From: Paraburkholderia polaris
GTDB taxonomy: Bacteria; Pseudomonadota; Gammaproteobacteria; Burkholderiales; Burkholderiaceae
Direction of reading: 5' to 3'
Assembly (NCBI RefSeq): GCF_012927345.1
Contig: NZ_JABBGJ010000014.1
Location: 1 to 64,000, forward strand
Length of the DNA stretch: 64,000 nucleotides
Shown here in pieces: positions 1 through 9,299 of this stretch. Every line of letters begins with the position of its first letter. Positions within the stretch are counted from its first letter, which is position 1. Position numbers and translations under genes: made by a program. Below the pieces are notes generated by a model that was given only the letters and a program-made list of their open reading frames with translations, was not told the origin of the DNA and did no database searches.

Positions 1-296
1 GCTCAGCAAGCTCTACGAACGAACCAGCATCATCATCACCACCAACCTGAGCTTCGCTGAGTGGGCCAGTGTGTTCGGCGATGCAAAGATGACGACGGCG
101 CTGCTCGACCGGCTCACGCACCACTGCCACATTGTAGAAACAGGCAACGATAGCTATCGTTTCAGAAACAGCACGACACAGCCAAAGAAGGAGAGAAAGA
201 AGACCCAGACACCCACCGAATAACCCGCAAAGCTGGTCCAACGGGTGGGTCAGAATTCAATGCAAATCCCGGGTCAGGATTCCGTGCAAATCAACA
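1..296 (+). mobile_element. Right end of an IS21-family insertion sequence
   Basis: The window opens inside an insertion sequence: the last codons of istB (to 223) are followed by a short non-coding tail. That tail has two 21-bp imperfect copies, gggtcagaattcaatgcaaat at 247-267 and gggtcaggattccgtgcaaat at 271-291, spaced 24 bp. Multiple terminal transposase-binding repeats are typical of IS21-family ends. The tail closes with ...caaca at about 296, matching the TG...CA type termini of the family. The left end, istA and target duplication lie outside the window, so whether the element is intact cannot be judged. Confidence 0.75.
2..223 (+). CDS. istB: IstB-like ATP-binding transposition helper (3' end only)
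   Basis: Only the C-terminal 73 residues are present; the gene begins before the window. The conserved segment around [10 protein letters not shown], followed by [12 protein letters not shown] and the SYRFRNS end, is the C-terminal signature of IstB, the AAA+ helper ATPase that assists the IstA transposase of IS21 elements. A lysine-rich tail precedes the TAA stop at 221-223. The ATP-binding Walker motifs would lie upstream and cannot be checked. Confidence 0.85.
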   Translation, partial: LSKLYERTSIIITTNLSFAEWASVFGDAKMTTALLDRLTHHCHIVETGNDSYRFRNSTTQPKKERKKTQTPTE

Positions 297-305
297 TCGC
301 TATGC

Positions 306-1388
306 TTAGAACCGTGTGCGAATCCCAACCCCTGTAGTCTCACCGGACGCCACATGCGCAAAATGGTCGTACATATACACGGCATAGAGGTCAGTGCGTT
401 TGGAGAGCGGATAGTCGTATCCCAGCGTTGCTGTCTGACGGGTCTGATCGAGCCCGCCGGAATCGCGCGAATACGCGTACGACGCGAGAATCCTGCTTGT
501 GCCGATAGGAATAGCGACGCCGCCCTCGAACATGTTGACGTGGAAGTCCTTGTTGATCACGTTGTCGTTCGTATAGGTATATTCGCCGTAGAACTTCGCA
601 AAAGAAAATTCATACGCGACGGCAAGTTGGGTCGCGCTCTGACTGTGGAAGCCGGCGATCAGGGAGTTCAGGTCACCCGCGGTAGAGTTAAAGTTCGCGT
701 ACTGATAGACGGCGCCGGCGGCAAAAGGGCCGTTCCGATAAGACGCCTGCACGGAATATTGCTTGCTGCCGTTCCCCGAGGCGCTGTCGCCGAAGGCGTA
801 CATGGCATGGCCGCTGAATCCGTGCAGATCGGGCGTGGCGTACTGGACAGCATTGCTCCACGCCGTGCCGCCGACAACCCCTTGATCGGTCTTGTACGCC
901 GGATAAGTACCCAGGCCGGCGTAGATTTGCAGGATGGTCGGCGAGAACGTGAATGATGCGTAGAACGGATTGAACTGGCATGCCTGCAAATACAGGAGGC
1001 TGCTCTGGCGACCGAGTGTGAACGTGCCCGCCGGGGTAGTGAGGCCCACGTACGCGTTGCGTGAGAAGAACGGATCGCCGTTGAAAGAACCGTACGCGCC
1101 ATTCTGCGGACGGAAAAAACCTTCTATAGCAAAGATCGCTTTATAGCCGCCACCCAAATCCTCCTGACCGCCGAAACCCCAGAATGAAGTAGACAGCCCA
1201 CCGCCGCCTTCCTGCCAGCTAGCCGCTTTGCCTGGGTATTTTTGAACGCCGACCCAGGTGTCGACGATACCGTACAACTGCACGCTCGATTGTGCGTGCG
1301 CGTGAGCGCTGATCAATACGGGGGCAACGGTCGCGGCGACGCGGCAGATTTTTTTTAGCGTGGCAACGCAAGTACTTTCCATAAGCAT
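306..1388 (-). CDS. Gram-negative trimeric porin (OmpC-like, Burkholderia type)
   Basis: A 360-residue outer-membrane general diffusion porin. A signal peptide with an AHAHAQ cleavage region precedes SSVQLYGIVDTWVG, the usual first strand of Burkholderiaceae porins. The FGGQEDLGGGYKAIFAIE segment corresponds to the family's G.EDLGGG.KA.F..E signature, and the protein ends in an aromatic (IRTRF) as expected for BAM-dependent insertion. The start at 1388 is preceded by a purine-rich stretch (gaaagagaaagaga); an open frame continues 30 codons further upstream but looks non-coding, and a second ATG lies at 1382. It lies 10 bp from the IS21 end. It probably admits small solutes for the neighbouring amidohydrolase unit (inference). 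Substrate preference cannot be read from sequence. Confidence 0.9.
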   Translation of the reverse strand: MLMESTCVATLKKICRVAATVAPVLISAHAHAQSSVQLYGIVDTWVGVQKYPGKAASWQEGGGGLSTSFWGFGGQEDLGGGYKAIFAIEGFFRPQNGAYGSFNGDPFFSRNAYVGLTTPAGTFTLGRQSSLLYLQACQFNPFYASFTFSPTILQIYAGLGTYPAYKTDQGVVGGTAWSNAVQYATPDLHGFSGHAMYAFGDSASGNGSKQYSVQASYRNGPFAAGAVYQYANFNSTAGDLNSLIAGFHSQSATQLAVAYEFSFAKFYGEYTYTNDNVINKDFHVNMFEGGVAIPIGTSRILASYAYSRDSGGLDQTRQTATLGYDYPLSKRTDLYAVYMYDHFAHVASGETTGVGIRTRF

Positions 1389-1663
1389 AATGTTGTCTCT
1401 TTCTCTTTCGAAGGACGAGTGGATGCCGACGTCGTGATCGACGTCTCGGAACCGAGGGGTTAAAGGTGGGCACAGCAAAGATTTGAGGCGTGATTGGGGC
1501 CTCGTAATCCGGTCGTCGATTCAACGCGGGAGCGCGCCGTAGGCGACCTGCAGTCGATCACGCGATTAGTGCGTGGCGTCGCTATTTGGCGCGACGCAGG
1601 AAAGCAATTCGATTGCCATGTACTCAGCTATTTGGCAGGCGCCTTGCTTCAGAAGCACCGACG

Positions 1664-2374
1664 TTAATAAGGTCGATGTTCCAACGATCTTCGGTGATAG
1701 GAAGCAACGGCAGTTTTGATTTTCTGGAACAGAAAGAAATAGAGCTTGATGTACTGTCCAACCAGAATGGCATTCATAAACGTACCTTCGCGGATGAACT
1801 TGGGTCCACCAAGGAGCGTGAAGCCGATTACCGCGCTGATCACCAGAAGCGTGCAGTCAAAGGTCGTCTTGATGTCCCCCCATTTCAATCCCGTACGCTT
1901 GAATAGCGTGTTGACGAACATGTCGATTGGCATCAGCACGAGATTCGCACGGATCATCAGGAAGAGGCCGAAGGCGAGCAACGCATCGGCGAAAATCAAC
2001 AACGAAAGTTTCGGAAAATAGTCCTGAAGCGCGATCGACCTCGTCAACATCAAATTCAGGTCCAGACACGAGGCGAGCACGAACGCCGGAATCAATGAGG
2101 CGAAGTTCTTCAGCTTGAAGTCTTTGCGTGCGACCAGATACGTCAGGAACAACATGACCAACTCGAGCATAAAGTTGTAAGTGCCCTGGCTCAGTGGCTT
2201 GTACACGAGAGTCATCGTCCGGGTCAGGCTGCTTTGCGGCGAAATGCCTATGCCGGCCCTGATCGCCAGACTGAGACCCAGGGTGAGTACGTAAATGCCA
2301 ACGACGTAGGTGATCCAGCGCCGTTTCAGGCTACCGGTATCGATAACTTCAGCTTCCCTTGCATGGTGCGCCAT
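1664..2374 (-). CDS. YczE/YyaS/YitT-like integral membrane protein (DUF6198 type)
   Basis: A 236-residue inner-membrane protein with five or six hydrophobic helices, for example WITYVVGIYVLTLGLSLAI, FMLELVMLFLTYLVA and LLIFADALLAFGLFLMI. The segment GIGISPQSSL near the first helix and the LVMPIDMFVNTLF-like segment (LVLMPIDMFVNTLFKRTGLKWGD) are characteristic of the YitT-like family, whose substrate is unknown. The ATG at 2374 has a good ribosome site (aaggaaag); the frame stays open upstream to 2521 without conserved sequence. It follows the amidohydrolase on the same strand (181-bp gap), so a transport role for that enzyme's substrate or product is plausible but unproven. Confidence 0.75.
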   Translation of the reverse strand: MAHHAREAEVIDTGSLKRRWITYVVGIYVLTLGLSLAIRAGIGISPQSSLTRTMTLVYKPLSQGTYNFMLELVMLFLTYLVARKDFKLKNFASLIPAFVLASCLDLNLMLTRSIALQDYFPKLSLLIFADALLAFGLFLMIRANLVLMPIDMFVNTLFKRTGLKWGDIKTTFDCTLLVISAVIGFTLLGGPKFIREGTFMNAILVGQYIKLYFFLFQKIKTAVASYHRRSLEHRPY

Positions 2375-2554
2375 GACTTTCCTTGGTTGTCTTCCTGCAA
2401 TCTTTCGGTGCGGTTCGCGTTCTCGATGATCGGGCATCGCGCTATTGCGAGGCGTAGCGGCATGCCGGAGTGAGTGCGCCGTTTCCATCCTTTGTCTCCA
2501 TGGCCGGCGGATATTCAGCATACCCGCCGGCAGTCTCCTCCTATCGACCCGGCA

Positions 2555-4324
2555 TCAAGCCATGAAGCCAAAACGGTCGAGCGAGATGAACAAAGTCAAC
2601 AGCTTGTTGACCACGGGTTCACCCTCATTGCGGTTGCCCATCTCTTCCAGCGCCGCGTCGATAGCGCGTGTCTTCGCAATCAGCTCGGACAGTTCCATAT
2701 TGGCCATTACGCCGTAGATGTCGAGCGGCAGCACCGCCTTGATCTCCTTGTTATCAGTGACGACGCAACCGCCCGCATACGCGTCGACCTGCTTGAGGCT
2801 GTGGCACATTTCCGCGCTGTCCTGGCCGACCGCGACGAAGTAGGCCTTAGGCGCAGGCCAGAACGTCGCCACGGCGCCGCGATCGATGTAGACGCCTTTG
2901 AACAGACCGTTGACCACGTGCCGCTTGCCGTTGGCATAGCGCTGCACGACCGAAATACGGTTGAGTTTGACCCCACCGAGCTCGGCGACGACTTTTCCGT
3001 CCTGGAACGGCACCCACACTTCCTGGTAGAACTTTTCGTGGCCGCGGCCATAGACGTCGAACAGGTAGACCTTCGCCTGCGTGCCGTCCTCCGAGACCTC
3101 CAGCGGGACCAGGTCCAGTTGCGCCGGCGTCAGATCGGCGAGGCCTGGAACCGGCTTTTTCGCCATGCCGGAGTAGTCGATATCGGCCTGCTTCAGCAGT
3201 TTGCGATCTTTGGCGACCAGTTCGCCATCCTTGAAAACGAAGCGCGGGTTGATCTTCGACAGGCTGTCGGTCAGCACGATATCGGCAAAGCGGCCCGGGG
3301 TCAGCGAACCGAACTTGTTGTCCATCCGGAAAGCGCGCGCCGTGTACAGCGTCGCCATCTTGATCGCCTTGATCGGATCGATGCCCATTTCGGCGCATAG
3401 CGACACGATCCAGTCCATGTGGCCCTTGGTCAGCAGGCGATCGACCGAGATATTGTCGGCGCACAGCTGGAAGTTCTCCGCCGGCCAGCGACGCTTGACG
3501 ATTGCGCGCAGCATGATCTTGATCACTTCGGGGCTGCCCACGCCGAATTTAATTTGCGTCTGAAGGCCGTAGCGGACGCTTTTCTCGATGTCGTCTTCTT
3601 TCCAGACGTCGTGGTTGGCGAAGGCGCCGATCGCGGGCATGTAGTTCAACATCATGTCCGTCAGCGTGGTCACGCCCCAGTGCGTATTCATGAAGCCGCC
3701 CTTGGCACGGCCCAGCGCTGATTTGCGGAAATCGTCGTCATTGCCCACGCTGTAGGTCAGGTGCGCGAGTTCGCCCAGACCGATCACGGGGTCCATCTTC
3801 AGCAGCGCATCGGTGACTTCCACGGAAGTTTTCTTTCCGGGTGCGAATGCATAGACGCGGTACGGCAGACGTTCGTGATTCTTGAACAGTTGCTCGGTGG
3901 CGGGTATCGCTTCCGGACCCGCCGCGCTTACAAAGTCAAGGCACTCGGAAAAAATGGTGGTCGTGCCGCAGGGGACGATGGCCTCGGCAAACGCGGCCGG
4001 ATGGGCCAATTGCGCGTCGAAGTGAACGTGAGCGTCGATCAACCCGGGAATGGCGTAGAGGCCTTCACCATCGAAAATCTCACGTACGCTGATCGCGGAT
4101 TCGTCAGGATTCAACGCGACGATGCGCTTGTCGTAAACAAGAATGGACCCTTGATAGACGCTTTCGCTGTGCACGTCGAGGATATTCACATTCTTTAGAA
4201 GAAGGTCGGCCTCTTTTTTCCCGTTCAGGACGTCGAAAATGGCCTTCACCTGGTCGTAGTGGGCAGCAACCTGGCCACGTTGTACAGATGCTGGGACGTT
4301 TCTCTCGCTGACTTCTTGATACAT
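2555..4324 (-). CDS. Adenine deaminase-like amidohydrolase (divergent active site)
   Basis: A 589-residue protein with the overall plan of adenine deaminase: N-terminal composite domain, amidohydrolase barrel beginning PGLIDAHVHFDAQ (His99 and His101), the NHDVWKEDDIEKSVRYGLQ segment corresponding to the SDHE..T..EA.EK...G region, LYTARAFRMDNKFGSLTPGRFADIVL, and an adenine-deaminase-type C-terminal domain. The usual H-x-E-S-S motif is replaced by HFDAQ and the DPHE segment by ECLDF, so metal ligation and substrate may differ from true Ade. The start at 4324 follows gaaagcgaga; an upstream open extension to 4486 is not convincing. It is divergent from a LysR gene across 255 bp, the usual arrangement for control by that regulator. 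Another amidohydrolase activity on a purine-like ring is equally possible. Confidence 0.75.
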   Translation of the reverse strand: MYQEVSERNVPASVQRGQVAAHYDQVKAIFDVLNGKKEADLLLKNVNILDVHSESVYQGSILVYDKRIVALNPDESAISVREIFDGEGLYAIPGLIDAHVHFDAQLAHPAAFAEAIVPCGTTTIFSECLDFVSAAGPEAIPATEQLFKNHERLPYRVYAFAPGKKTSVEVTDALLKMDPVIGLGELAHLTYSVGNDDDFRKSALGRAKGGFMNTHWGVTTLTDMMLNYMPAIGAFANHDVWKEDDIEKSVRYGLQTQIKFGVGSPEVIKIMLRAIVKRRWPAENFQLCADNISVDRLLTKGHMDWIVSLCAEMGIDPIKAIKMATLYTARAFRMDNKFGSLTPGRFADIVLTDSLSKINPRFVFKDGELVAKDRKLLKQADIDYSGMAKKPVPGLADLTPAQLDLVPLEVSEDGTQAKVYLFDVYGRGHEKFYQEVWVPFQDGKVVAELGGVKLNRISVVQRYANGKRHVVNGLFKGVYIDRGAVATFWPAPKAYFVAVGQDSAEMCHSLKQVDAYAGGCVVTDNKEIKAVLPLDIYGVMANMELSELIAKTRAIDAALEEMGNRNEGEPVVNKLLTLFISLDRFGFMA

Positions 4325-4579
4325 GGTTGTCTCGCTTTCATCATTTAGATTGAGCCTGCTTTTTGCCGCGCCGCAGCGAACCCATTCGTCGGCGTAAGTC
4401 CCGAGACAATGTTTGCGGAAAAGCCGGTCAGGAGCGTGCCGATCGACCCTTTGAGATCCGCTCGCCGGCGGCTGCGACTGGTGCAATTAAGACCGAAATG
4501 AGCGTTTCTAAAAAGAAGCGTTTTTTGCACGGAGCGTGCACTTTTCGAGTACGCTATCGCGACCAGAAAGGCAGACCAC

Positions 4580-5482
4580 ATGCTCCATTCACGCTTACTG
4601 CGCTACATCGACGAGGTGGCGCGATCCGGTTCCATCCGTGCTGCGGGTGAAAAGCTGCATATCGCACCGTCTGCGATCAATAAGCACCTGCTGCTCCTCG
4701 AAGAGGAGATTGGCGAGCCGCTATTCGATCGCCTGCCGCGCGGGCTGCGGCCTACACCGGCGGGAGAAATCCTGCTCGCGCATGTGCGCAGGACCATGCA
4801 GGAATACCGGCAGGTCGAAGCCGAAATACGCGACCTCAAGACGCTGCAGAAAGGCGAGGTCATCATTGCCACGGCAACCGGCCTGGCTAGCGGAATAGTG
4901 TCCACCGCGGCGGCGAGTTTCGCCGCGCAGCATCCTCACATAAAGATTTCGATCCGCGTCATGTCCGTGCGCGAGATCCTCGATGCGTTGGTCAACGGTG
5001 ATGCCGATCTAGGCCTGAGCTTCAACCTGCCGCCGTCGCCGCAACTCGAATGCCTCTGGGAAATGGACACGAGCCTTGGCGCCGTGATGTCGCCGACGCA
5101 CGCGTTGGCGCGTATGGAGTCCATACCGCTTGCGTATTGCGCTTCTTATCCGCTGATCTTCGCCGACCGATCCATGCTTATTCATGGCATCGTTGCGGAT
5201 ACTTTCGAGGAAGCGGGCCTCAGCGTCGAGCCTGCGTTTCAAACGAATTCGATCGAGGCGATGAAACGCCTGGCGGCCGCGAGCGAAAGCATTGCGTTTC
5301 TCAGCAAGTTCGATATCGCGGAGGAGTACCGCCATGAGGTGCTGACTTACCGGCAGATTCGTGACCGTGCGTTCAGCAAGAATGTTCTCTCTCTCGTGCG
5401 CCGCGAAAAGCACGGACACGGCCTTGCGAGCTTGCTGCTCGCTGAGGAAATCATGGGTGTATTAGGCGCGATGAGTGGCTGA
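4580..5482 (+). CDS. LysR-family transcriptional regulator
   Basis: A 300-residue LysR regulator. The winged helix at residues ~1-62 contains SGSIRAAGEKLHIAPSAINK and ends RGLRPTPAG; an effector-binding domain follows from about residue 90 (KGEVIIATATGLASG) with the two-lobed layout of the family. It is transcribed away from the adenine-deaminase-like gene, so it most likely controls that gene and its partners in response to the enzyme's substrate (inference from LysR convention). The LAPSAISK-type helix reads IAPSAINK. The start at 4580 is preceded by aaaggcagacc. Confidence 0.9.
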   Translation: MLHSRLLRYIDEVARSGSIRAAGEKLHIAPSAINKHLLLLEEEIGEPLFDRLPRGLRPTPAGEILLAHVRRTMQEYRQVEAEIRDLKTLQKGEVIIATATGLASGIVSTAAASFAAQHPHIKISIRVMSVREILDALVNGDADLGLSFNLPPSPQLECLWEMDTSLGAVMSPTHALARMESIPLAYCASYPLIFADRSMLIHGIVADTFEEAGLSVEPAFQTNSIEAMKRLAAASESIAFLSKFDIAEEYRHEVLTYRQIRDRAFSKNVLSLVRREKHGHGLASLLLAEEIMGVLGAMSG

Positions 5483-5641
5483 TGCACAGCCGGCACAACG
5501 AGGCAGTACGCTCGACACTACACCGAGGTGTATTCGTCACAACGTCCAGATACCATCCGGGCGCTACCGAAGTAACCGCGCTCGCAAGCGCCCGGGGAAT
5601 CGCAATCGAACTACTGGATCGAAGACGCGCGGCTCGATCCA

Positions 5642-7105
5642 CTATGGCGCATCCGTGCCTAGCTCGATTCGTATCTCCTGAATAGCGATCGCGTTGCCGC
5701 TCGGCGAGCCGGCAGAATTGACACGCACGAACGAAACGACGATCTGGGACAGTTTGGTCACGCCTTGCTGCGCCAGCAGATCGGTCACGTCGTAGTCCAT
5801 CATGTTCATGCCGTGATGTGCCGCGGTCGAAATTTCGAAAGAGCCGAGCGTGCCGACGAAGTGCGGCGCCTCTGCGGCATTCACGTCTCCGGTAGCGGGC
5901 AAATTGATATACACGTTGTAGAAGAACCCCCCGGCTTTGGCCGCCTGCGCAAGGGCCAAGCCATCGAGAACGAGCTTCACGTACGGGAACTTCGTGGCCG
6001 CCGGGGTCGCGGCCAGTGGGCTCGCAGTTGTTGCCGCTGACGAATTGCCCAGACCCACTGCAGGCGAAGTCGTGAGCACACTCTGCAGCGTGTTCGTGCT
6101 GGTTGCCTGAAGCGGAATGGCGGCGCTCAAGGAGTTGTTGCCAAGCGACACGCTCGTCACGCCCCCCAACGACTCGCGCGTGGAGGACACGGTGCGCGGC
6201 GGGGTCGTCGTCAATGCGGCTACTGCCGGGCGCGTCTGATTCGGCATGGTCTGTCCTTGCACACGAATAATCCTCCCCTCACGCGTCTGTGGCGGCAATA
6301 CGGTGGGCATCTTGTCGTTGGCATAGTCGTAGCCCAGCCCCGTCGTCGTGCGCGTACGGGACTTCGTCATTGTCAGACCGCTTGCGTATGTAAAGCTACC
6401 GTTCCAGTAACTATTGTTCGCCGCGGGTACCTTGCTCGTCGAGCGCAGCGACCACGCGTTCCACAAGCGGTCGAGGTTGCAATGATGCAAGTAGAAAATC
6501 GGATCTATCGGGGCCGTCGTAATGTCGCCCATATCACCGCCGATGGTGTCGTGCACCGCATCATGCGGCACGTTTTCCAGGGAGGTTTCGAATGCATTGC
6601 TCAGGCCACGCTGAAAGTTTGTCACGCTGGTTGCGAACGGACTCAGAGAGAGCGCCTGATAGACGTTCGTGTTCACTCGCGAAACGTAGAGTGGATTGCC
6701 ACTGGCAGTATCCGTGAATTCCGACGGCATGACGGGATACGTGTAGTAATCCCAGTAGGGAAGAATCAGCGCGCTATCGCCGGATACGGTTCGCAACTGC
6801 TGCTCGAAATAATAGATATAACCGCGATGCCACGCCAGAAAATAGGGCAGATCGTGAGGGCAATAATTGAGGTGAACGTTGACCCAGTACTGCCAGGACG
6901 CTGGCTTGGCGGAATTGGTATTGGCCTTCATCGTTTGAACCGCGTTCAGATACGATGCATAGTGCGGCGTCGTCTTGAACGTTTGCCACTCTAGCCTGAT
7001 CACGGTGGGCGTCGCTCCGACGCCTAGCCTGGGGAGTGACGCAAGTGCGATTGCCGACGCGGTTCCTTTAACGAACGCGCGCCGCGTGAATGGACCGGAA
7101 ATCAT
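5642..7105 (-). CDS. Tat-exported tyrosinase-family type 3 copper protein
   Basis: A 487-residue polyphenol oxidase/tyrosinase. The N-terminus FTRRAFVKGTASAIALA is a twin-arginine signal, so it is folded and copper-loaded before export. The CuA region has HLNYCPHDLPYFLAWHRGY with FEQQLR; the CuB region has VPHDAVHDTIGG and DPIFYLHHCNLDRLW. A low-complexity linker leads to a C-terminal β-domain (FPYVKLVLDGLALAQ...) similar to that of other long bacterial and plant polyphenol oxidases. Such enzymes oxidise mono- or diphenols to quinones. The ATG at 7105 follows aggggag. No caddie or copper chaperone gene is adjacent. It faces away from the EPS locus across a 395-bp gap. Confidence 0.88.
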   Translation of the reverse strand: MISGPFTRRAFVKGTASAIALASLPRLGVGATPTVIRLEWQTFKTTPHYASYLNAVQTMKANTNSAKPASWQYWVNVHLNYCPHDLPYFLAWHRGYIYYFEQQLRTVSGDSALILPYWDYYTYPVMPSEFTDTASGNPLYVSRVNTNVYQALSLSPFATSVTNFQRGLSNAFETSLENVPHDAVHDTIGGDMGDITTAPIDPIFYLHHCNLDRLWNAWSLRSTSKVPAANNSYWNGSFTYASGLTMTKSRTRTTTGLGYDYANDKMPTVLPPQTREGRIIRVQGQTMPNQTRPAVAALTTTPPRTVSSTRESLGGVTSVSLGNNSLSAAIPLQATSTNTLQSVLTTSPAVGLGNSSAATTASPLAATPAATKFPYVKLVLDGLALAQAAKAGGFFYNVYINLPATGDVNAAEAPHFVGTLGSFEISTAAHHGMNMMDYDVTDLLAQQGVTKLSQIVVSFVRVNSAGSPSGNAIAIQEIRIELGTDAP

Positions 7106-7500
7106 GGCGACTCCCCTGGCGGTGGGAGAAAAAAGAGGGCAGGCTGTTTCGGGTCCGCCGCATTATCGTTACTTCGAACGACGGACTGGCTGCCTGAAGG
7201 GTGTTTGGAAGTATGGACTACTTCCCAAAAGTTTCAACCTGACTTTTAAGGCCTCCGGCATCTTGTGTGCGCTAGCGCACACGCCCTATGAGCCATAGTG
7301 ATGTAAGCGCGGCCTTCGTCACACGATAGACCTACATGGCACATACGTTCACGGTCTCAAGACTCCGGCCCTCCAAACGAATCCTTACGTATGTGTCCGT
7401 GCGCACGGTGTATTTTGCCGCATCGCGCAATATTAACCACCGGACGCCCTGTCGCGCGTTCATGTTGGCCCTAGGTCCGCTGTCAAGAAGGGGGAAGCAG
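7106..7500. other. Intergenic region at the left border of the EPS locus
   Basis: A 395-bp gap between two divergent genes (tyrosinase and the first EPS glycosyltransferase). It holds an 18-bp perfect palindrome at 7265-7282, listed separately. No coding sequence is convincing, although a frame continuous with the downstream gene stays open from 7336. Confidence 0.6.
7265..7282. promoter_or_regulatory. Perfect 18-bp palindrome, candidate operator (copy 1)
   Basis: gtgtgcgctagcgcacac is identical to its own reverse complement. It lies 219 bp upstream of the first EPS glycosyltransferase and 160 bp upstream of the tyrosinase gene. Its central 16 bp recur with two changes at 35132-35147 and two changes at 42487-42502, always in intergenic DNA of the EPS locus, which suggests binding by one dimeric regulator. 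The regulator is not known. Confidence 0.5.
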
Positions 7501-8706
7501 ATGAAAGTTGCGATTGTCCATGAGTGGCTCGTCACGCTAGGTGGCTCGGAAAAGGTCCTTCAACAGATCATGGAGTGCTTCCCGCAGGCAGACATCTTTA
7601 CGCTGATTGATTATCTCGACGATCGCTCGTGGCTAAAGGGCAAGCAGGTCAAAACGTCGTTCATCCAGAACCTGCCGTTTGCACGCAAGCATTACCGCAC
7701 GTATCTGCCGCTGATGCCGCTTGCCATTGAGCAGTTCGACCTGTCGGCTTACGATCTGATCATTTCGAGCTCCCATGCGGTGGCGAAAGGCGTGCTCAGC
7801 GGACCGGACCAGTTGCACATCAGTTATGTGCATTCCCCGATCCGATATGCGTGGGATCTTCAGCATCAGTACCTCAGGGAAGCCGGGCTGACCTCAGGCT
7901 TCAAGTCGGCGTTGGCGCGCGTGCTGTTGCACTACATTCGCGGCTGGGACGTTCATTCGGCGAACAGCGTCGACCACTTGATCTCCAACTCCCGCTTTAT
8001 CGCGCGCAGGATCAAGAAAATCTATGGACGCGATGCCACGGTCATCTATCCGCCCGTCGATGTGAGCGGACTGCCGCTGCATTCCGAGAAGAGCGACTTC
8101 TATCTGACGGCTTCACGGATGGTGCCGTACAAGCGGATCGATCTCATCGTCAAGGCGTTTTCGCAAACACCGCAGCGACGGTTGATCGTGATCGGCGACG
8201 GCCCGGATATGAAGAAAGTCAAGGCGGCCTGCGGGCCCAACGTGCAGATCCTCGGCTATCAGTCATTCGAAGTGTTGCGCGATCACCTGCAAAGAGCAAA
8301 GGCCTTCGTCTTTGCGGCTGAAGAGGACTTCGGCATCTCCGTAGTCGAGGCGCAGGCGTGCGGAACACCAGTCATTGCGTTCGGAAAGGGCGGCGCCCTC
8401 GAGTCGGTCGTGGGTTTCCCGAAAGAGCATCCAACCGGTGTCTTCTTCCGTGAGCAGACCACGGCCTCCCTTTTGGAAGCAGTCGATTGCTTCGAAAACA
8501 ACGCAGGGCTTTTTGAGCCTTACCACTGTCGAAAAAAGGCTGAGCAGTTCTCGACCGAGCACTTCAAGAAGTCGTTTCGAGCATATGTCGAGATGCGACT
8601 TGCCTGCTTTCGCCTGGAATTGCGCGAGTCCGAACAATCATTGCGAGTCGACGAGCCTCAAATCGCTCAAGAGTGGCCAAACGCGGCGAGCGCGTCACAC
8701 GAATAG
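7501..8706 (+). CDS. GT4-type glycosyltransferase (first EPS gene)
   Basis: A 401-residue GT-B fold glycosyltransferase. The N-terminal Rossmann half starts MKVAIVHEWLVTLGGSEKVL; HSPIRYAWDL lies in the acceptor domain. The C-terminal group 1 domain has FYLTASRMVPYKRIDLI and the nucleotide-sugar motif EEDFGISVVEAQACGTPVI, with the two glutamates of the E-x7-E signature. It probably adds one sugar to the lipid-linked EPS repeat unit on the cytoplasmic face. The ATG at 7501 is favoured over upstream in-frame codons because aagggggaag precedes it and homology begins there. The donor is likely GDP-mannose or a similar sugar nucleotide, but this is not decided by sequence. Confidence 0.88.
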   Translation: MKVAIVHEWLVTLGGSEKVLQQIMECFPQADIFTLIDYLDDRSWLKGKQVKTSFIQNLPFARKHYRTYLPLMPLAIEQFDLSAYDLIISSSHAVAKGVLSGPDQLHISYVHSPIRYAWDLQHQYLREAGLTSGFKSALARVLLHYIRGWDVHSANSVDHLISNSRFIARRIKKIYGRDATVIYPPVDVSGLPLHSEKSDFYLTASRMVPYKRIDLIVKAFSQTPQRRLIVIGDGPDMKKVKAACGPNVQILGYQSFEVLRDHLQRAKAFVFAAEEDFGISVVEAQACGTPVIAFGKGGALESVVGFPKEHPTGVFFREQTTASLLEAVDCFENNAGLFEPYHCRKKAEQFSTEHFKKSFRAYVEMRLACFRLELRESEQSLRVDEPQIAQEWPNAASASHE

Positions 8707-9299
8707 CACAGCACGTCGCGCCCGCGCATCGATTGCGCCGCACGCTTGCGCAGGCAACGCACATGACCCAACGCATTCGCGCGAAAGCGTCCGGCACGTC
8801 AGGAACATGTCACGATGGCGCGCGATTGTCGACGTGGCGCACGCTGCTGACAATCGACGAACTACAGGTCGACGCTACCGATGTGGCCACTCAGGAAGCT
8901 CGGAAGATCGGTCCAACTTTCTGTTTTTAGCCCACTGCGACTCCGGTTTTTGCTGCCCGGCCGCATGAAAAAGCCCCTCGTCAGAACGCTGCAGGCAATT
9001 GAACCTCATTGAAAACGCGGACTTGTCGGCCGCGACGCCCGGCGCGTAGCGGCCAGGGAATTCCCTACGCTTTCGCGCCGTTTTCCGCCTTTTCACGCTG
9101 AGGTGTCGTGATTCGACTGCAGGATGGCGTTTTCTCGCGCTATGCAGTGCATTTCGAAGACAATGCACAGTGTTACGCTGAAAAAAGGAGCCTTCGCGGC
9201 ATTGAGCCGCCGTTCAGCGGCAAAATTAACAGCCACGAGAACATACCGCGAAGCGCCATTGCCGGCGAACGGCGAAACATCGCTGCGGGAGCGACTGCG
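8707..9299. other. Intergenic region, nothing recognised
   Basis: 593 bp between the first glycosyltransferase and an alanine-rich secreted protein gene. Short open frames exist on both strands but none shows family resemblance or a convincing ribosome site. No strong terminator was seen after 8706. Confidence 0.5.

Noticed and set aside
7337..7352. Possible sigma-54 promoter (tggcacatacgttca) before the first glycosyltransferase
   Set aside because: The -24 GG is present but the -12 GC is missing at the required spacing, so it fails the essential positions.
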